Below, in pieces: positions 1-5,545 of a DNA stretch of 6,859 bases. Within the stretch, counting starts at the first letter, position 1; the number at the start of each line of letters is the position of its first letter. The notes beneath the pieces are model-generated. The model did not search any database, had not been told where the DNA came from, and saw nothing but the letters and a program-made list of their open reading frames with translations. This stretch comes from Acidimicrobiia bacterium (GTDB lineage Bacteria; Actinomycetota; Acidimicrobiia; Spongiisociales; JAENVV01): assembly GCA_020352575.1 (NCBI GenBank), contig CP070681.1, positions 133,409 through 140,267 of the forward strand, written 5' to 3'. The position numbers and the translations under genes are program-made.

Positions 1-740
1 ACGCTGCGCACGACGTCGTCGAGGGGGGCATGGGCTCGGGAGGTGAGGTGGACGCGGAGCCGGGTGAGGGCTTCGACCATGAACAGGGAGGCGGGCATCC
101 CCTTGCCGGACACGTCGCCGATCACGATGGCCACCCGGTCCTCGTCGAGGGCGAACACGTCGTAGAAGTCCCCGCCCACCTCTCGGGCCGCCTCCATCGA
201 GGCAGCGATGTCGAGCTCTTTGTGCTCTGGCAGCAATGGCTCGCGGGTCGGGAGCATCCCGGCCTGGATCCGCCGGGCGTGGTCGAGCTCTTGCGCGAGC
301 TGGCGAAGTTGGAGCTGCTGCTCGAGGACCTTGCGGGCCGACTCGTGTTGGCGCCGCATGCGGGCGGTGAGGATGGCGAGCAGGTTGCGGGCCACGGCCG
401 GGTGGGCCGCCGTCATCTCCCAGAACGCATCCTCGTCGATCGCCAGCACGGTCGCGGGTCCCTCTGCGATCACGTACGCCGACACCGGACTCCCATCGAT
501 GATCGACATCTCGCCAACGCTCTCCCCGAGTTCCACCGGGAAGTTCTGCGGGGAGTCCGGGTCGTCGAGCGCCACCCGGAGGTCACCCTCGATGAGGGCG
601 TAGAGGTGATGGTTCGGCTCGCCCGGCGTGAGGAGGATCTCCCGGTCGACCAGGGGGCGTACCGTGAAACGGGCGCGGGCGGCCGCGGCCTCCTCGTCGG
701 AGAGGCCCTCGAAGATGTGGATGCGAACGACGTCGGCCAT
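1..740 (-). CDS. cNMP-binding-domain / SpoIIE-type PP2C serine phosphatase, RsbU-like (C-terminus beyond window)
   Basis: The 246 visible residues start at an ATG (738-740) and run off the left edge with no stop. Residues about 8-125 read as a cyclic-nucleotide-binding-like beta-roll (GESVGEMSIIDGSP at 72-85), residues about 130-158 as a charged, Gln-rich helical linker, and from about 157 as a SpoIIE/RsbU PP2C domain: RRIQAGMLP (156-164), EVGGDFYDVF (187-196) and GDVSGKGMPASLF (208-220). Asp191 and Asp209 are the expected metal ligands. Phosphatases of this family dephosphorylate a STAS anti-anti-sigma factor, freeing it to sequester the anti-sigma kinase. That is the likely job here, with the STAS and kinase genes directly upstream. 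The ATG follows the kinase TGA with no gap (TGAATG), so translation is probably coupled. The cNMP domain lacks the phosphate-binding Arg: PVSA stands where PR[AS]A is usual. The domain calls are firm; the ligand and the target are inferred. Confidence 0.9.
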   Translation of the reverse strand, partial: MADVVRIHIFEGLSDEEAAAARARFTVRPLVDREILLTPGEPNHHLYALIEGDLRVALDDPDSPQNFPVELGESVGEMSIIDGSPVSAYVIAEGPATVLAIDEDAFWEMTAAHPAVARNLLAILTARMRRQHESARKVLEQQLQLRQLAQELDHARRIQAGMLPTREPLLPEHKELDIAASMEAAREVGGDFYDVFALDEDRVAIVIGDVSGKGMPASLFMVEALTRLRVHLTSRAHAPLDDVVRS

Positions 741-1163
741 TCAGGTTGCTTCCCGCTCGAACACCATGGTGAGGCGGTTCTTGCCCCCCTTGCGTTCGTA
801 GCGCAGGTCCTTCGTGTAGCTCTTGAAGAGGTGAATGCCCAGGCCACCGATGGGTACGTCGTCGAGCGACCTGCCGAGGTCTGCGTCCTTTGCCTTGAGT
901 GGGTTGAACGCCCTGCCGTCGTCCTCGATGAGCACCGACACCTCGGGACCGTCGGACTCCAGGAACACGACGATCTCGTGCTCCCCGTCGTCTTTGAAGC
1001 CGTAGTCGATCACGTTCGTGACCGCCTCGGCGAGGCAGAGGTCGACCTTGAAGGCGAGGGTCTCGTCGAGGTCGAGCCGCTCGGCCGTCGCGGCCACCCA
1101 CTGGCCGAGCCGGATGAGCTCGGCGTGGCTCTTCTCGAGGATGATCGACCGGATGACGCCCAT
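741..1163 (-). CDS. Anti-sigma regulatory factor, RsbW/SpoIIAB-like serine kinase (HATPase_c_2)
   Basis: A 140-residue single-domain GHKL ATPase, the usual length for this family. The N box is EAVTNVIDYG (46-55), with Glu46 as the expected catalytic base and Asn50 as the Mg ligand. The G1 box is IEDDGRAFNP (79-88) and the G2 box GGLGIHLFKS (106-115). All ATP-binding features are present, so it should be an active kinase. RsbW-type proteins bind and inhibit a sigma factor, and phosphorylate a partner STAS protein to inactivate it; the STAS gene lies 20 bp upstream and a matching phosphatase follows immediately. The ATG start is supported by GGGGAGG (1171-1177) seven bases ahead. No sigma factor is encoded nearby, so the target sigma (or another output protein) must lie elsewhere; the function as an anti-sigma factor is by family. 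Confidence 0.92.
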   Translation of the reverse strand: MGVIRSIILEKSHAELIRLGQWVAATAERLDLDETLAFKVDLCLAEAVTNVIDYGFKDDGEHEIVVFLESDGPEVSVLIEDDGRAFNPLKAKDADLGRSLDDVPIGGLGIHLFKSYTKDLRYERKGGKNRLTMVFEREAT

Positions 1164-1170
1164 GGGCGTG

Positions 1171-1177
1171 CCTCCCC
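1171..1177 (-). promoter_or_regulatory. Shine-Dalgarno of the anti-sigma kinase gene
   Basis: Read on the minus strand this is GGGGAGG, seven bases before the ATG at 1163. It lies in the 20-bp gap after the STAS stop codon and fixes the kinase start. Confidence 0.7.
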
Positions 1178-1183
1178 GGCGGA

Positions 1184-1534
1184 TCAGTGCATCGAATCGG
1201 CGAGCGCCGCGACTGCGGCGTCCCGGTCATCGATGATCGGGACCATGTTGTCGATGCCGGAGGTCACGAGCACGGACCGCACGAGGTCGGTCGGCTTGTG
1301 GAGCACCATCTTCCCGCCCCGGCCGGCGAGCGCCTTGGCGGACGACAGCAGCGTCCGGATCCCGATGGAGGCGATGAAGTCGACCCCGCTCATGTCGACG
1401 AGCACACCGGCCCGCTTCGTGGCGGCGACCGAGGTGAACGGCATGTCGATCTCTGCGGCGCCCTGGATGTCGAGACGGCCGGTGAGGGTCACCTCGATGA
1501 GATCCTCACCGATCTCCTTCGATTCGAACTGCAT
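1184..1534 (-). CDS. STAS-domain anti-anti-sigma factor, RsbV/SpoIIAA-like
   Basis: A 116-residue STAS protein, close to the typical 100-120. It has the TLTGRLDIQGA strand/turn (16-26) and the signature VDMSGVDFIASIGIRTLL (46-63). By alignment with SpoIIAA (phosphoserine in DSSG), the phosphorylatable serine is Ser56 in ASIG; the flanking Asp and second Ser are replaced by Ala and Ile. In its unphosphorylated form such a protein binds the anti-sigma kinase and releases the sigma factor. It is the first gene of the minus-strand module, 20 bp before the kinase. The ATG at 1534 is preferred to an in-frame GTG at 1552, because AGGAG (1544-1548) is nine bases before the ATG and would lie inside the longer form. 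A -10 element lies further upstream at 1582-1587. Confidence 0.92.
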   Translation of the reverse strand: MQFESKEIGEDLIEVTLTGRLDIQGAAEIDMPFTSVAATKRAGVLVDMSGVDFIASIGIRTLLSSAKALAGRGGKMVLHKPTDLVRSVLVTSGIDNMVPIIDDRDAAVAALADSMH

Positions 1535-1543
1535 TGGTCCTTG

Positions 1544-1548
1544 CTCCT
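1544..1548 (-). promoter_or_regulatory. Shine-Dalgarno of the STAS gene
   Basis: AGGAG on the minus strand, nine bases before the ATG at 1534. It decides the start codon against the in-frame GTG at 1552, which lies upstream of it. Confidence 0.65.
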
Positions 1549-1581
1549 GCACTCTGCGCCGATCCTCGGCACCCGCGGGCG

Positions 1582-1590
1582 ACTATACCC
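1582..1590 (-). promoter_or_regulatory. Candidate promoter -10 of the partner-switch operon
   Basis: Read on the minus strand the region is GGGTATAGT. It contains TATAGT (1587-1582), a good vegetative -10, and also GGGTAT (1590-1585), the -10 form described for SigB/SigF-type stress sigmas. Transcription would begin near 1575 and give a leader of about 40 nt carrying the AGGAG site. No convincing -35 is visible: the best GGT-like match (AGGTGC, 1611-1606) sits 15 bp before GGGTAT. This is among the few A/T-rich hexamers in any of the gaps. The assignment to a sigma class is only a guess. Confidence 0.45.
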
Positions 1591-1608
1591 CCGCCCCGTC
1601 CGGCCGCA

Positions 1609-1625
1609 CCTGTCGGGGCGACAGG
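1609..1625 (-). terminator. Hairpin just after the GNAT/acyl-CoA synthetase gene
   Basis: A perfect inverted repeat, CCTGTCG-GGG-CGACAGG on the plus strand (7-bp stem, 3-base loop), starts one base past the TAG stop of the long minus-strand gene. There is no T tract after it, so it is not a classical intrinsic terminator. U-less hairpins have been proposed as terminators in high-GC actinobacteria. It would separate this gene from the partner-switch promoter about 20 bp downstream. Confidence 0.5.
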
Positions 1626-1626
1626 G

Positions 1627-4365
1627 CTACTCAGCGGTGCGGGGGAGCCGGGTGTTCACGACGGCGGGGAGGTCGGCCAACTCGATCGCGGCTCCCGGGT
1701 CCGCCTGTCGGACCCGAATGCGGGCGTCGACGGCCACCACCCCGTGACCCGGCTCCAGCACCTTCACCGGGTTGAGGTCCATCTCGACGATCTCGGGGCA
1801 GATGCCCACCATCGCCGAGACCCTGAGGAGGATGTCCTCCACGCCCCCGACGTCGCCCTCTGGGAGGTTCCGGTACCCGCGGAGCAGCTTGGCGCCGCGG
1901 ATCCCGTCGACCATCTCGGAAGCATCGACGTCGGTGATCGGCCACAGCTTGAACGTCACGTCCTGCATGACCTCGACCATGATCCCGCCGAGCCCGTAGA
2001 CGATGAGCGGTCCGAAGTTCGGATCCTCCGTGACGCCGACGAGCACCTCGTGGCCGCCCCGGATCATCTCCTGGACGAGCACGCCGTCGACGTCGTCGAC
2101 CGCTGTCGAGACCTTCCGGTAGGCCTCCCGCACCTCGTCCTCACCCTCGAGGTCGAGCGCGATGCCTCCCGAGTCGCTCTTGTGCAATGCCGACTCGGCG
2201 ATGACCTTGAGGACGACGGGCCCGCCGATCTGTTTGGCAGCGGCTACCGCATCGTCCTCTGACGTGGCGATCGCTTCCTTCGGCACCCGGATCCCGTGGA
2301 GGCCGAGGAGTTCCGTGACCTCGCCCGGATCGAGCCACCCCCCGTCGGGGCCCAGTCGGCGCATGGCCTTCGCCATGAGTCGCTTGGCCTTGTCGTTCTC
2401 GATGCGGTCCATCTTCGGGACCTCGCCGGGATCTGCCTGGAGCCAGTCGCCGTACCGGACGGCCTTCTCGAGGGCGACGGCTGCGTCCTCGGGGAACTGG
2501 TACACCGGCACCGTGGTGCTCTCACCACGCAGGTACTCCGACGCCTCGGCCACCTGCATGAAGACGGCGACCAACGTCGTCTCACCCTCGTACGCCTCGG
2601 CAACCTCCCTGACGACCCGGCCGATGGCCTTCTCGCCGCCTGCAGACGTCGGCACGTACAACACCATCACGGTGTCCACCTCGCCCGAGTGGAGGAGACC
2701 CTCCAGTGAGGCTCGGTACTCGTCGGGACCGGCGCCGGCGATCATGTCGATCGGGTTCGCCGTCGAGGCCTCTGCGGGCAGGTGGGCGCCGATCCGGGCT
2801 CGGAGCTCGTCGGAGAGGGCCGGTAGTTCGAGTCCGCGGCCCTCGAGGGCGTCGGCAGCGAGGATCGCCGGACCACCCGCGTTCGTGACGATGCCGACCC
2901 TCCGACCCTTGGGGACCGGCTGGTTGGAGAGCAACGAGGCGAGGCCGAACATGCCCTCGAGGGTGTCGACCCGCATCACCCCCGCTTCCTCGAACAGGGC
3001 GTCGACTGCGATGTCACGGGAGGCCAGCGCCCCTGTGTGCGACGACGCAGCCCTGGACCCGGCACCGGTGCGGCCACTCTTCACGGCGATGATCGGCTTC
3101 TTGCGGGCCACCCGCCGGGCGAGCCTCGTGAACCGCCTCGGACCCCCGAACGACTCGAGGTAGAAGAGGATGACGTCGGTCTGCGGATCGTCCTCCCACA
3201 GCGCAAGGAGGTCAGAACCGACGATGTCCGCCTTGTTGCCCACGGAGATGAACTGGGAGATGCCGAGCGCGTTGCGGCGGGCGAACTCGAGGATGGCGAT
3301 GCCGAGGGCACCGGACTGCGACGACATGGCGATGTTGCCCCGGGGTGGGTACACGGGCGCAAACGTCCCATTCATGTTGATGGTCTCGGACGTGTTGAGC
3401 AGGCCCATGCAGTTCGGTCCCACCATCCGCATGCCGTGGGAGCGGACGACGTCGAGGAGCTCGGCCTCCATGTCGGTGTTGCCGACCTCGCCGAAACCAG
3501 CGCTTATGACCACGACACCCCGCACCCCGGCCTCGCCGCACTGGCGAACGGCGTCGATGACGTGGGCGGACGGCACCACGATGAACGCAAGGTCGATCCG
3601 TTCGGGGATGTGGAGGACCGATGGGTAGGCCCGCACGCTCTCGACGACCCGGGCAGTCGGGTTGACCGGATAGACGGGCCCGTTGAAGCCCGTGGAGATG
3701 AGGTTCTTGAACAGCGTGTTGCCGATGGCCCCTCGACGGGTCGACGCCCCCACGACGGCGATCGAGCCCGGGAAGAACAGCGGCAGCACGGAGGCGGCAA
3801 CGGCCCGCTTCTCGCGTTCCTCGGTCGCCGCCCGGGCCCCCTCGGTGTACTCGACAGGGAAGTCCACTGCGTAGACGCCCTGGTCGAGGGTGCGGGTGAG
3901 TTCGTAGCCGGCGTTGCGGAACACGCGGATCATCCGCACGTTCTCGGCGAGGACGTCGGCGGTGAACCGCCCGATGTCGTGCTGGCGGGCGTGGGCGGTG
4001 AGGAGCTGCAGCAGGGCGGTGCCGATGCCACGGCTCTGGTACTCGTCGGCGACGGCGAACGCCACCTGGGCGGTATCGGGCGCGTCGGTGTTCCGGTCGT
4101 ACCGGCCGACCGCGATCATCTTGTCGCCGTCGAGGACGACGAGCGCCATCCGGTCGTGGTAGTCGACGTTGACGAAGTACTCAGTCTCCTCGTCGGTGAG
4201 CGCCTCCTTCACCTGGAAGAAGCGGAAGAAGCGGCTCTCCCTGCCGAGGAGGGCCATGAGGGCCCGATGCCGGTCGGCGTCGTCGGGACGAACCGGTCGG
4301 ATGTGGACGACATCGCCGTCCTTGATGACGACGTCGAGCTCGTATTCGCTGGGGTAGGAGGTCAC
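1627..4365 (-). CDS. GNAT acetyltransferase fused to ADP-forming acyl-CoA synthetase (Pat-like, GNAT at N-terminus)
   Basis: A 912-residue fusion. Residues about 19-168 are a GNAT domain with the acetyl-CoA loop QSRGIGTALL (110-119). From about 197 the protein follows ADP-forming acetyl-CoA synthetases: CoA-binding Rossmann domain (AVVGASTRRGAIG, 203-215; MVGPNCMGLLN, 314-324), ligase domains (SSQSGALGIAI, 348-358; SSHTGALAS, 441-449), then an ATP-grasp domain about 655-885 (VLKVIAESALHKSDSGG, 718-734; EMDLNPVKV, 861-869). His443 and His728 match the two phospho-transfer histidines of archaeal ACDs. Proteins of this architecture include Pat-type lysine acetyltransferases that modify and inactivate AMP-forming acyl-CoA synthetases. 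Oddly, the strand before the acetyl-CoA loop has Gln100 where Salmonella Pat has its essential Glu. The start is a GTG without Shine-Dalgarno but with TAGCCT six bases ahead, suggesting a leaderless mRNA. The domains are firm; whether it acts as acetyltransferase, synthetase or both is open. Confidence 0.9.
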   Translation of the reverse strand: MTSYPSEYELDVVIKDGDVVHIRPVRPDDADRHRALMALLGRESRFFRFFQVKEALTDEETEYFVNVDYHDRMALVVLDGDKMIAVGRYDRNTDAPDTAQVAFAVADEYQSRGIGTALLQLLTAHARQHDIGRFTADVLAENVRMIRVFRNAGYELTRTLDQGVYAVDFPVEYTEGARAATEEREKRAVAASVLPLFFPGSIAVVGASTRRGAIGNTLFKNLISTGFNGPVYPVNPTARVVESVRAYPSVLHIPERIDLAFIVVPSAHVIDAVRQCGEAGVRGVVVISAGFGEVGNTDMEAELLDVVRSHGMRMVGPNCMGLLNTSETINMNGTFAPVYPPRGNIAMSSQSGALGIAILEFARRNALGISQFISVGNKADIVGSDLLALWEDDPQTDVILFYLESFGGPRRFTRLARRVARKKPIIAVKSGRTGAGSRAASSHTGALASRDIAVDALFEEAGVMRVDTLEGMFGLASLLSNQPVPKGRRVGIVTNAGGPAILAADALEGRGLELPALSDELRARIGAHLPAEASTANPIDMIAGAGPDEYRASLEGLLHSGEVDTVMVLYVPTSAGGEKAIGRVVREVAEAYEGETTLVAVFMQVAEASEYLRGESTTVPVYQFPEDAAVALEKAVRYGDWLQADPGEVPKMDRIENDKAKRLMAKAMRRLGPDGGWLDPGEVTELLGLHGIRVPKEAIATSEDDAVAAAKQIGGPVVLKVIAESALHKSDSGGIALDLEGEDEVREAYRKVSTAVDDVDGVLVQEMIRGGHEVLVGVTEDPNFGPLIVYGLGGIMVEVMQDVTFKLWPITDVDASEMVDGIRGAKLLRGYRNLPEGDVGGVEDILLRVSAMVGICPEIVEMDLNPVKVLEPGHGVVAVDARIRVRQADPGAAIELADLPAVVNTRLPRTAE

Positions 4366-4371
4366 GCGCCG

Positions 4372-4377
4372 AGGCTA
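4372..4377 (-). promoter_or_regulatory. Candidate leaderless promoter -10 (TAGCCT) of the GNAT/synthetase gene
   Basis: On the minus strand TAGCCT is followed by six bases (CGGCGC) and then the GTG start at 4365. A TANNNT box at this distance places the transcript start at or next to the start codon, the usual arrangement in leaderless actinobacterial genes. There is no Shine-Dalgarno in the gap, which supports this reading. No -35 is evident. Confidence 0.5.
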
Positions 4378-4379
4378 CG

Positions 4380-4393
4380 CGCCCCCCGGGGCG
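4380..4393. repeat. Inverted repeat in the promoter gap of the GNAT/synthetase gene
   Basis: CGCCCC-CC-GGGGCG, 6-bp arms around two bases, lying three bases upstream of the putative -10 (4372-4377). The position would suit an operator between -10 and -35, but low-complexity G/C runs make such arms easily by chance. Confidence 0.3.
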
Positions 4394-4434
4394 ACTCCCG
4401 CGTGCACACGCCCCCAGTTGTGGCACAGTTGCAC

Positions 4435-4665
4435 ATGGACTGGAACAGGTTGCTCCGTGATTGGGGCCGCGTCACGGCGGGGATCGTGCTCGTCGTGCTC
4501 GGCGTCGTCGGGCTCGTGCTCCCGATCCTGCCCGGCATCCTCCCGATCCTCGCCGGGCTCGCCCTCCTCGCACCCGAGTCGAAGTTCGTCCAATCGCTCA
4601 AGGACCGGATGAAGCACGCGAGGCGGGGCCTCGGATCCCGCTCGAGCGACTACTCGAGCGACTAG
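4435..4665 (+). CDS. Small membrane protein, PGPGW/DUF454-like
   Basis: A 76-residue protein with a short charged N-terminus, a hydrophobic stretch at about 14-46 broken by prolines (LVLPILPGILPILAGLALLA at 27-46) and a basic C-terminus (FVQSLKDRMKHARRG, 51-65). The hydrophobic part probably forms a helical hairpin or two short membrane helices. The P-G-x-L-P-x-L-x-G-L-x-L-L-A pattern followed by a charged amphipathic tail resembles small PGPGW-type membrane proteins, whose function is unknown. It is read divergently from the long minus-strand gene across a 69-bp gap and convergently into the ribokinase gene, sharing its last four bases. No Shine-Dalgarno is seen; in-frame GTG (4420) and TTG (4429) are alternative starts. 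The codon bias, membrane profile and exact fit between neighbours support a real gene; the family call is tentative. Confidence 0.75.
   Translation: MDWNRLLRDWGRVTAGIVLVVLGVVGLVLPILPGILPILAGLALLAPESKFVQSLKDRMKHARRGLGSRSSDYSSD
4641..4664. repeat. Perfect 12-bp tandem duplication at the 3' end of the small membrane protein gene
   Basis: CTCGAGCGACTA occurs twice in a row (4641-4652 and 4653-4664). It encodes the repeated SSD-Y-SSD tail of the membrane protein and the second copy supplies most of its TAG stop. The same bases also give the ribokinase stop on the other strand. An in-frame slippage duplication that added four residues is the simplest explanation. Confidence 0.85.
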
Positions 4666-5504
4666 AGGAGGGCCGAGACCTCGGCACGAGTGCCGAGCGA
4701 TGCCTGCACACCGTTCCTCGTCGCAGCGAAGGCGCCGGCTGCACAGCCCCATCGCATTGCCTCCTCGAGGCCTCCACCCTCGGCCAGGACCGTCGTGAAG
4801 GCGCCACAGAAGGCGTCTCCGGCACCGACCGTGTCGACGGCCACAATGGCCGGCGCCGGGGCGCGGGCGACCTCCTCGCCGAGGCGAAACGCTTCCGCAC
4901 CATCGGCGCCGAGCGTGCGCACCACGGTGCCGGCGAAGCCAGCCAGGTCGGACCGCAACTCCTCGAACTCCACCTCGTTGACGATGAGGACGTCGGTGTG
5001 GCGGAGTACGGCCGGTGACAAGGGACGCGCAGGCGCAGCGTTGACGACGACGATGCCCTCAGCGGCCTCGACCGCTGCGTCCACCGTGGCAGCGGGGATC
5101 TCGAACTGGAGCAGGAGGGCGGCGGCCGAGGAAAGCCGGATGTGCTTGGGCGCAAGGAGGCCGTTCGCGCCGGAGGCCACCATGATCTGGTTCTCCCCAT
5201 CTGCATCCACCATGATCAGCGCCAGGCCGGTGGAAGCGCCCGGCAGGCGCACGACGCCGGAGAGGTCGACGCCGGCTTCGCCCAGCAGGGCAAGCGCGAA
5301 GTCGGCTTCCGCGTCGTCGCCCGTGGCGGCGACGAACGAGACATCCGCGCCGAAGCGTGCCGCCGAGAGGGCTTGGTTCGCCCCCTTTCCGCCACGATGC
5401 CGTTCGAGCGCGGCGTTCACCACGGTCTCGCCTCGTCCCGGGAGGCGGTCGGCGGTAGCGACGAGGTCGAGGTTCGTGGAGCCGATGACGGCGACGTGGG
5501 CCAT
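4662..5504 (-). CDS. rbsK: Ribokinase (PfkB family carbohydrate kinase)
   Basis: A 280-residue PfkB-fold kinase, slightly shorter than E. coli RbsK (about 309). It has the N-terminal VIGSTNLDLV (6-15), the first PfkB signature RGGKGANQA (37-45), NAAPARPL (155-162, where ribokinases usually have NPAPA), the Mg motif NEVE (176-179) and the second signature DTVGAGDAFCGAF (224-236), with Asp230 as catalytic base and the GAG anion hole before it. Ribokinase phosphorylates D-ribose with ATP to ribose-5-phosphate in the cytosol. A nucleoside hydrolase, which releases ribose, is read divergently 55 bp away, favouring ribose as substrate; other PfkB sugars (for example deoxyribose) cannot be excluded. 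The ATG has no Shine-Dalgarno but TAGGCT six bases ahead, suggesting leaderless transcription. Its TAG stop shares the palindrome CTAG with the stop of the convergent membrane protein gene. Confidence 0.9.
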   Translation of the reverse strand: MAHVAVIGSTNLDLVATADRLPGRGETVVNAALERHRGGKGANQALSAARFGADVSFVAATGDDAEADFALALLGEAGVDLSGVVRLPGASTGLALIMVDADGENQIMVASGANGLLAPKHIRLSSAAALLLQFEIPAATVDAAVEAAEGIVVVNAAPARPLSPAVLRHTDVLIVNEVEFEELRSDLAGFAGTVVRTLGADGAEAFRLGEEVARAPAPAIVAVDTVGAGDAFCGAFTTVLAEGGGLEEAMRWGCAAGAFAATRNGVQASLGTRAEVSALL

Positions 5505-5532
5505 CGGGCGAGCCTATCGATGGGCCATCGGG
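5497..5532. promoter_or_regulatory. Candidate operator between ribokinase and nucleoside hydrolase genes
   Basis: CGATGG-G-CCATCG (5518-5530) is a perfect 6-bp-arm palindrome around one base. Overlapping it, TGGGCCATCGGG occurs as a direct repeat at 5497-5508 and 5521-5532, 24 bp apart; the first copy covers the ribokinase start codon. The palindrome lies one base upstream of the ribokinase -10 and about 15 bp upstream of the hydrolase -10, so a bound protein could block both promoters. No regulator gene is in the window. In Corynebacterium a LacI-type regulator controls a ribokinase/nucleoside hydrolase operon, which makes local control plausible. Confidence 0.4.
5511..5516 (-). promoter_or_regulatory. 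Candidate leaderless promoter -10 (TAGGCT) of the ribokinase gene
   Basis: On the minus strand TAGGCT, then six bases (CGCCCG), then the ATG at 5504. This is the same box and exactly the same spacing as for the GNAT/synthetase gene, again with no Shine-Dalgarno. Confidence 0.5.
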
Positions 5533-5545
5533 GGGGAACCCCGCC

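Noticed and set aside
1361..1372. Non-standard phospho-site in the STAS protein (ASIG instead of DSSG)
   Set aside because: The serine aligned with the SpoIIAA phosphoserine is kept, and variation around it is common in bacterial STAS proteins, so inactivity cannot be argued.
1535..1552. Longer STAS protein starting at GTG 1552
   Set aside because: The Shine-Dalgarno AGGAG (1544-1548) lies inside that extension and is correctly placed for the ATG at 1534.
30..1775. Long plus-strand open frame (581 codons) opposite the partner-switch genes
   Set aside because: It has no recognisable domain, runs antisense to three clear genes, and its composition (many His, Asp, Glu, Gly, Arg) is typical of a shadow frame in high-GC DNA.
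4415..4431. CAGTTG direct repeat, 11 bp apart, upstream of the small membrane protein
   Set aside because: Two six-base copies in a short gap are too little to call an operator; nothing else supports it.
4421..4433. Sigma-54-like sequence TGGCACAGTTGCA just before the small membrane protein gene
   Set aside because: The two boxes are separated by 2 bases instead of about 5, so the GG and GC elements would not be on the right helical phase, and actinobacteria generally lack sigma-54.
3037..4434. Plus-strand open frame upstream of and in frame with the small membrane protein
   Set aside because: It is antisense to the GNAT/synthetase gene and shows no domain. Only the last 76 codons lie outside that gene and have a sensible membrane profile.
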